Source: an uncultured Bacteroidota bacterium (GTDB taxonomy: Bacteria; Bacteroidota; Bacteroidia; NS11-12g; UBA9320). From it: 10,620 nucleotides of DNA. Location: positions 1 to 10,620 of the forward strand of contig CAJXLR010000037.1 in the NCBI GenBank assembly GCA_913056425.1, read 5' to 3'. The notes under the pieces are model-generated. The model did not search any database and was not told the origin of the DNA. It worked only from the letters and a program-made list of their open reading frames with translations. Of the stretch, positions 8,401 through 10,620 are shown one piece after another. Position numbers and translations under genes: made by a program. Each line of letters starts with the position of its first letter. Position 1 is the stretch's first letter.

Positions 8401-8484
8401 ATGAGTTCTATGGTTTCCGGGTATTATTCCCTTCACATTGTAACCGATTCGGGACAATATCAATTACCAATCATTAAGAAGTAA
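5458..8484 (+). CDS. Secreted multidomain protein: MAM-like, five Ig-like repeats, PKD, T9SS sorting domain
   Basis: This 1008-residue protein is predicted to be exported by Sec and carried over the outer membrane by type IX secretion. Domains in order: signal peptide (1-20, ending GYAQC); MAM-like jelly roll (about 25-215: GWTQDANDDGDW, FAYHMHGAGMGSLHVDV, VAIDAVTVE); CARDB-like domain (about 218-330); another beta-rich domain (about 336-483); five Ig-like repeats starting near 487, 562, 632, 703 and 775; a PKD domain (about 849-920, IWGDGDTTTSASPVHRYNVHGDYTVTYSV); and a type A sorting domain (936-1008, AYPIPVADVLNIE to the terminal QLPIIKK). Each Ig repeat opens with DTxxC and carries a second Cys, probably forming a disulfide; repeats 2-4 share YxWxGGP. 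No enzyme domain is visible. A surface adhesin or matrix role is inferred. It appears to be a single-gene transcript with its own promoter and terminator. Confidence 0.9.
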   Translation: MKKPLLVTLLLFSGYAMGYAQCIDSFPYVFDFETFTTLQTNESCDATTVGASGSGWTQDANDDGDWRADTAGTVSIGTGPGSTDTTNGIGNAIDYLPGTNTGIYLYTEATVANNACAGSEINLLSPCFDFSDTNYYRLKFAYHMHGAGMGSLHVDVYSGGKWIEDEWVLNGDQGEGWKIATVGLGNYNDSNVQVRIRAIMGVNFMSDVAIDAVTVETYSPSIYDGQILSSGWASDGGYVMQPKGHRDTVRLSATIKNDGIKEITGVRLRTGLSSSLDSVSVGTMSPGQRDTLTTYYKRVLGDNDTLVSLELVQNEADANNSDNNASMMLYPTDTIYSRDDGTAVGGVGNNNGGIQMGSIYELFTQDTLTSVSMYLNGGTPGDSFKLHLYTVTNNLPDRLVTTSKTYYISGTAGWYHLSFDCDEVLSKGKHFIAVEQLTGNNLSLGYDTKYYTQGAGLYSVGGNWTDFSVSNLFISLMLRMNLGTPRVPDVKVSIDDSICYNQEYVVTAEGATSFRWEPFGPVQAKVGKTVSVKAVKDFQLKVTGTDQCGNQDVLVKDITVKSLPSLEVIEDTTVCQYQSVLLQAFTGSSYKWVGGPSNMNYGVNPAKTTSYKVQADSSNGCSSEKQITVTVSIPQAKANNDTILCERQLLPLVATGGATYQWTGGPASSTYNVYPTTNSTYIVKVTDTYNCSAYDTVNVQVTKGPSLSTSNDTSVCFGNRVLMSASGADAYEWEGGPNTATYNALPISTKAFKVKGTDNNTGCFIIDSVVVTVVRYPSVSVQEDTAICEGESLTLTANTSDQVAYDWSSGQDTKDITVSPKETTTYKVVVSNTTGCSGEDSVTVTVDPLPTIDFSVSQNHKIITISNSSMHVENHEWIWGDGDTTTSASPVHRYNVHGDYTVTYSVSNKCGTKDTSFDVNVENISVEDILISVVKAYPIPVADVLNIEAVDEAGITELTLTNSIGQIVYQSEDALTVSQIDMSSMVSGYYSLHIVTDSGQYQLPIIKK

Positions 8485-8491
8485 ATAGATT

Positions 8492-8519
8492 AGAGTATTC
8501 AATATGGAATACTCTTTTT
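8492..8519 (+). terminator. Rho-independent terminator after the T9SS protein gene
   Basis: AGAGTATTC (8492-8500) pairs perfectly with GAATACTCT (8507-8515) around a 6-nt loop, and T residues run from 8515 to 8519. It begins 8 nt after the stop codon and separates this gene from the regulator unit. Confidence 0.8.
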
Positions 8520-8527
8520 AATCAAAC

Positions 8528-8545
8528 TTTCAGAAATAATTGAAA
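8528..8545. promoter_or_regulatory. Putative operator A of the GbsR/MarR-type regulator
   Basis: The 18-bp site TTTCAGAAATAATTGAAA is an imperfect palindrome with TTTCA/TGAAA arms. With its flanks (AAAC before, AT after) it nearly repeats site B at 9089-9106. It contains the TTG (8540-8542) of the regulator's -33 box, so a bound dimer should block transcription. Assignment to the adjacent regulator rests on position and repetition only. Confidence 0.6.
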
Positions 8546-8569
8546 ATTAAATATTCATTAGTATATTTG
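8540..8569 (+). promoter_or_regulatory. Promoter of the regulator and membrane-protein unit (TTG-N19-TATATTTG)
   Basis: TTG at 8540-8542 and TATATTTG at 8562-8569 are separated by exactly 19 bp, matching the Bacteroidota consensus. The -7 box ends 4 nt before the GTG at 8574, so the mRNA probably starts at or within a base or two of the start codon. Confidence 0.75.
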
Positions 8570-8573
8570 TCCT

Positions 8574-9071
8574 GTGAAACTAGAAGAAGCACAAGATAAG
8601 TTTATACAGGGTTGGGGTCAGCTCGGGGCGAGTTGGGGGATTAACCGCACAATGGCGCAGATTCAAGCCGTGTTGCTCGTCTCACCCGAAGCACTTTGTA
8701 CAGATGATATTATGGAGCGTCTTCAGATTTCCAGAGGGAATGCAAACATGAATATCCGAGAGCTAATTGCTTGGGGTGTGGTTTATAAAAGCTTCAAACC
8801 GGGGGATCGAAAGGAATATTACTACGCGGAGAAAGATATGTGGGATCTGGCAAAAAAAGTTGCGCGTGAACGAAAGAAACGAGAACTAGAACCATTGAAC
8901 AGAATTTTAGGTGAACTGAAAACGGTTGAGGGAAATTCTAACGAAGTGAAAGAATTTAAGAAAGTAGTGAAATCTGCAGATTCTATGGCTAAACGGGCGG
9001 ACAGCATGCTGGAACTGGTTGGCAAACTAGACGAGAACATCTTTTTTAAATGGATGACAAAAGGAAAGTAA
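8574..9071 (+). CDS. GbsR/MarR-type winged-helix transcriptional regulator
   Basis: The 165-residue product matches the GbsR branch of MarR-like regulators. It has an N-terminal helix (EEAQDKFIQGWGQLGASWGINRTMAQI, about 4-30) and a winged helix (about 30-88) with recognition-helix region IMERLQISRGNANMNIRELIAWGVV (46-70) and wing FKPGDRKEYYYAE (74-86). A long charged helical C-terminal part follows, probably for dimerisation. B. subtilis GbsR controls glycine-betaine genes and senses choline; no betaine gene is present here, so the ligand is unknown. The start is GTG at 8574: the family's conserved N-terminal helix begins right there and no ATG lies upstream in reach. It leads a plus-strand unit with three membrane-protein genes and probably represses itself through palindromes at 8528-8545 and 9089-9106. 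Confidence 0.88.
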   Translation: MKLEEAQDKFIQGWGQLGASWGINRTMAQIQAVLLVSPEALCTDDIMERLQISRGNANMNIRELIAWGVVYKSFKPGDRKEYYYAEKDMWDLAKKVARERKKRELEPLNRILGELKTVEGNSNEVKEFKKVVKSADSMAKRADSMLELVGKLDENIFFKWMTKGK

Positions 9072-9077
9072 AAAATT

Positions 9078-9106
9078 TTGAAATAAACTTTCAATAAAAA
9101 TTGAAA
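9078..9106. promoter_or_regulatory. Putative operator B, three TTTCAA/TTGAAA half-sites
   Basis: The core TTTCAATAAAAATTGAAA (9089-9106) has perfect 7-bp arms around 4 nt and closely resembles operator A. A further half-site, TTGAAA at 9078-9083, forms a second overlapping palindrome with TTTCAA. The three half-site centres are about 11 bp apart, close to one helical turn. The cluster lies between the regulator stop codon and the first membrane gene at 9118. No clear promoter accompanies it, so it may act on an undetected promoter, by roadblock, or jointly with site A. Confidence 0.6.
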
Positions 9107-9117
9107 ATACAATAACA

Positions 9118-9489
9118 ATGAGCTGGAATGAAATAGCATACATGGTTTACCTACCCATCTCAATCTACGAGACCGTTGTGGTGGGATACAGGTTCCACAA
9201 GCATGGCTTGCATCTCATTTCGGATTTATTCGCACCAAATGTTATGCTCGCAAAAACAACCAACAACTCACTTCTGGTTGGCTACTATTTGGTGAACATG
9301 GGTTGGATTACCTTATCCATTAACCTATGGGGAAGTATCGAAACCGCAGCGATGACGTTTTTGATCGTAACGAGATCACTCAGTATGATTTTTATTGTGC
9401 TTGCAGTGCTGCACTACAACAATATTTTCTGGTTGTATTATTTCTCAACCAGGCAACATCTTTTAAAATTTTTAACCTCTAAACACTAA
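9118..9489 (+). CDS. Uncharacterised small membrane protein, paralogue of the next gene
   Basis: I do not recognise a named family. The 123-residue protein has about three membrane-spanning stretches (roughly 8-26, 51-70 and 85-112) and no signal peptide or catalytic motif. It aligns without gaps (offset of one residue) to the product of the next gene over about 65 residues: VYLPI (10-14), SDLF (35-38), AKTTN (45-49) and GYYL (55-58) match VYLPI, SDIF, ANSTN and GFYL there. ATG 9118 lies 11 nt after operator B in an A-rich context typical of Bacteroidota starts. It is the first structural gene behind the GbsR-type regulator, with the next gene only 4 nt downstream. An inner-membrane location is inferred from the hydrophobic segments. 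Confidence 0.8.
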   Translation: MSWNEIAYMVYLPISIYETVVVGYRFHKHGLHLISDLFAPNVMLAKTTNNSLLVGYYLVNMGWITLSINLWGSIETAAMTFLIVTRSLSMIFIVLAVLHYNNIFWLYYFSTRQHLLKFLTSKH

Positions 9490-9493
9490 AGTT

Positions 9494-9904
9494 ATGGACA
9501 ATTACATCGTAAAAGCGTATCTCGTATACCTACCGATTGCCCTCATCTTAACACTAATTGTTGCACGAATCTTTTTCCGCAACAGCAAGATTTTTATGTC
9601 TGACATCTTTCGCGGAAGAATGGAAATCGCAAACAGTACCAACAAGCTTTTCGAACTGGGTTTCTACCTATTAAGCTTGGGGTTTGCGCTTTTCATCATG
9701 CAAGTAACCGGCGTGTATGACATCACAAGACAACAGTTTTTCGAAATTCTCAGTAAGAAAGTCGGAACGTTGACGGTCTTCTTGGGAGTTATGGTTTTCT
9801 TTAACCTGTACATGCTATTTCGTGGCAAGAAAAAAACATCTGAGAACGAACGACTGCGCAAACGTGCCGAGCAATTAGCGCAACAGCGATTAGCAAACCA
9901 ATAA
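9494..9904 (+). CDS. Uncharacterised small membrane protein, paralogue of the preceding gene
   Basis: This 136-residue protein has three likely membrane segments (about 8-28, 51-71 and 91-110). A highly charged, probably helical cytoplasmic tail (111-136, GKKKTSENERLRKRAEQLAQQ) is absent from its paralogue. Shared landmarks with the previous protein are VYLPI (11-15), SDIF (36-39), ANSTN (46-50) and GFYL (56-59), pointing to an ancient tandem duplication. The conserved polar SD and TN positions inside an otherwise hydrophobic protein may be functional. The gene starts 4 nt after the previous stop and ends 10 nt before the next ATG, so all are almost certainly co-transcribed. The similar size and fold of the pair suggest they could form a hetero-oligomer, but this is only inference. 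Function unknown. Confidence 0.8.
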   Translation: MDNYIVKAYLVYLPIALILTLIVARIFFRNSKIFMSDIFRGRMEIANSTNKLFELGFYLLSLGFALFIMQVTGVYDITRQQFFEILSKKVGTLTVFLGVMVFFNLYMLFRGKKKTSENERLRKRAEQLAQQRLANQ

Positions 9905-9914
9905 AACAACAGCT

Positions 9915-10313
9915 ATGAACTATATAATTCAAATCATCTGGATATGTGCCTATGCGATTTTAGGTGCGGTAACCTTATTGAACAACGAGTTTATGATTTG
10001 GTTGATGTTCCTGTCATTCTTCCTTGGGCTAAACCATGTTGTCGTTAGTCTGGTCGATGTTGTCGTGAATCGCGCTCAGGCAAATTTTAAATATCACCTC
10101 ATCGGTTCATTAGCCTACTTAGCAGTGTTGTTAATTGGATACGTCATGGAAGAAAGGTATAGGATACATATCCCTGAAGGCGGAATTATCGGGGATTTAA
10201 TTCCTGTTCTTGGTGTTGGAATTCCGATTGTCCTGGCTATCTATTTCTGGTATTTGTCACTAAAAGATGGATACCCTTATGCAAAGCGGTACCACGACGT
10301 GTTTGAGCTATAA
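9915..10313 (+). CDS. Uncharacterised four-helix membrane protein, last gene of the regulator unit
   Basis: This 132-residue hydrophobic protein has four probable membrane segments (about 4-21, 26-50, 61-78 and 92-116), a short loop EERYRIHIPEGG between the last two, and a charged end (KDGYPYAKRYHDVFEL). Possible landmarks are LGLNHVVVSLVDVVVNR (38-53), with N40, H41 and D48 inside or at the edge of a helix. It does not visibly resemble the two preceding membrane proteins and I do not recognise its family. It begins 10 nt after the previous gene and is followed 15 nt after its stop by a strong terminator, so it closes the unit. Its coupling to the GbsR-type regulator suggests a shared stress- or membrane-related task that cannot be named from sequence. 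Confidence 0.78.
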   Translation: MNYIIQIIWICAYAILGAVTLLNNEFMIWLMFLSFFLGLNHVVVSLVDVVVNRAQANFKYHLIGSLAYLAVLLIGYVMEERYRIHIPEGGIIGDLIPVLGVGIPIVLAIYFWYLSLKDGYPYAKRYHDVFEL

Positions 10314-10328
10314 AGCTCTCCTCATCAT

Positions 10329-10362
10329 AACCTCCTGACTTCAAATTCAGGAGGTTTTTTTT
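10329..10362 (+). terminator. Rho-independent terminator closing the regulator/membrane unit
   Basis: AACCTCCTGA (10329-10338) pairs perfectly with TCAGGAGGTT (10347-10356) around an 8-nt loop, with eight T residues at 10355-10362. The GC-rich 10-bp stem and T-tract make this the strongest terminator in the window. Confidence 0.92.
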
Positions 10363-10378
10363 GTGCCAGCTAGTACAA

Positions 10379-10409
10379 CTAACTAGTTAGGTGTTTGGAA
10401 TTATATTTG
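10379..10409 (+). promoter_or_regulatory. Palindrome and -7-like box upstream of the terminal reading frame
   Basis: CTAACTAGTTAG (10379-10390) is a perfect 12-bp palindrome. It is followed by TATATTTG (10402-10409), a perfect TAnnTTTG match. No TTG occurs 19 bp upstream; the palindrome covers that -33 region and could be an operator for an activator or repressor. This is suggestive only. Confidence 0.35.
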
Positions 10410-10425
10410 GCCCAAAGCACAACCT

Positions 10426-10620
10426 TTGGATCGTAATATAGAGCTTCGTTGGCCCGCCGTATACAAAAAGACTTTTGGTCCATTGGTCTTTCTTACGTTG
10501 GCCATATTGTTACTTGATGATGTAGTGGAGTATCGCGCGGTTGGAGGATTTGGTCCAACCGTTATTAAAGACTTTGTTACGGTAGCCCTTTGTGCTATAC
10601 CCTATGCTCTTTTTCGCTTT
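10426..10620 (+). CDS. Partial membrane-protein gene, runs off the window
   Basis: The frame is open without a stop from 10387 to the window end (78 codons). The encoded residues have protein-like composition: DRNIELRWPAVYKKTFG, then a hydrophobic segment PLVFLTLAILLL, then DDVVEYRAVGGFGPTVIKD, then a second hydrophobic segment FVTVALCAIPYALFRF. The other five frames here are closed by stops. No ATG is available; TTG at 10426, 16 nt after the TATATTTG box, is the best start I can offer. The layout would suit the membrane-anchored N-terminus of a sensor or transporter, but too little is present to name a family. Confidence 0.5.
   Translation, partial: MDRNIELRWPAVYKKTFGPLVFLTLAILLLDDVVEYRAVGGFGPTVIKDFVTVALCAIPYALFRF

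Noticed and set aside
8822..9163. Minus-strand frame of 113 codons opposite the regulator
   Set aside because: It is antisense to the charged regulator C-terminus and would span the operator; no supporting promoter or motif.

Overview
The window looks like a piece of a Bacteroidota chromosome, most likely from a Flavobacteriales-type marine or freshwater lineage. Three things point there: Bacteroidota-type promoters (TTG or TTTG, a spacer of exactly 19 bp, then TAnnTTTG), A-rich upstream regions without clear Shine-Dalgarno sites, and a large secreted protein ending in a type IX secretion (T9SS) sorting domain. A glycogen-synthase-like gene divergent from panC is also typical of the phylum. 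No rRNA, tRNA, CRISPR array, IS element or phage gene was seen.

Left part (1-2400): a shortened GT5-like glycogen/starch synthase gene (minus) lies divergent to panC (plus, pantothenate synthetase). panC converges on, and overlaps by 11 nt, a minus-strand gene for a DUF2490-type outer-membrane protein. Middle part (2447-5386): a two-gene minus-strand unit encodes an HTTM / vitamin-K-carboxylase-like membrane protein and an AlkD-like HEAT-repeat DNA alkylation-repair protein, overlapping by 8 nt. Divergent from it, with colliding 5' ends, is a PPK2-family polyphosphate kinase. Next (5458-8484) comes a 1008-residue secreted modular protein: signal peptide, MAM-like domain, CARDB-like domain, a beta-rich domain, five Ig-like repeats, PKD, T9SS C-terminal domain. 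A hairpin terminator follows it.

Right part (8520-10362): a compact plus-strand unit holds a GbsR/MarR-type regulator and three small uncharacterised membrane proteins, the first two of which are paralogues, closed by a strong terminator. Two near-identical palindromes (core TTTCA..TGAAA) lie at the regulator promoter, covering its -33 element, and in the gap before the first membrane gene. The simplest model is an autoregulated switch controlling a membrane module of unknown function; this is the best candidate here for an undescribed system. The window ends inside another membrane-protein reading frame.

A recurrent feature is that several -7 elements end only 4-8 nt before the start codon (panC, DUF2490, PPK2, regulator, perhaps HTTM), suggesting leaderless or nearly leaderless mRNAs. 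All functional statements come from reading motifs by eye; no database search was run.
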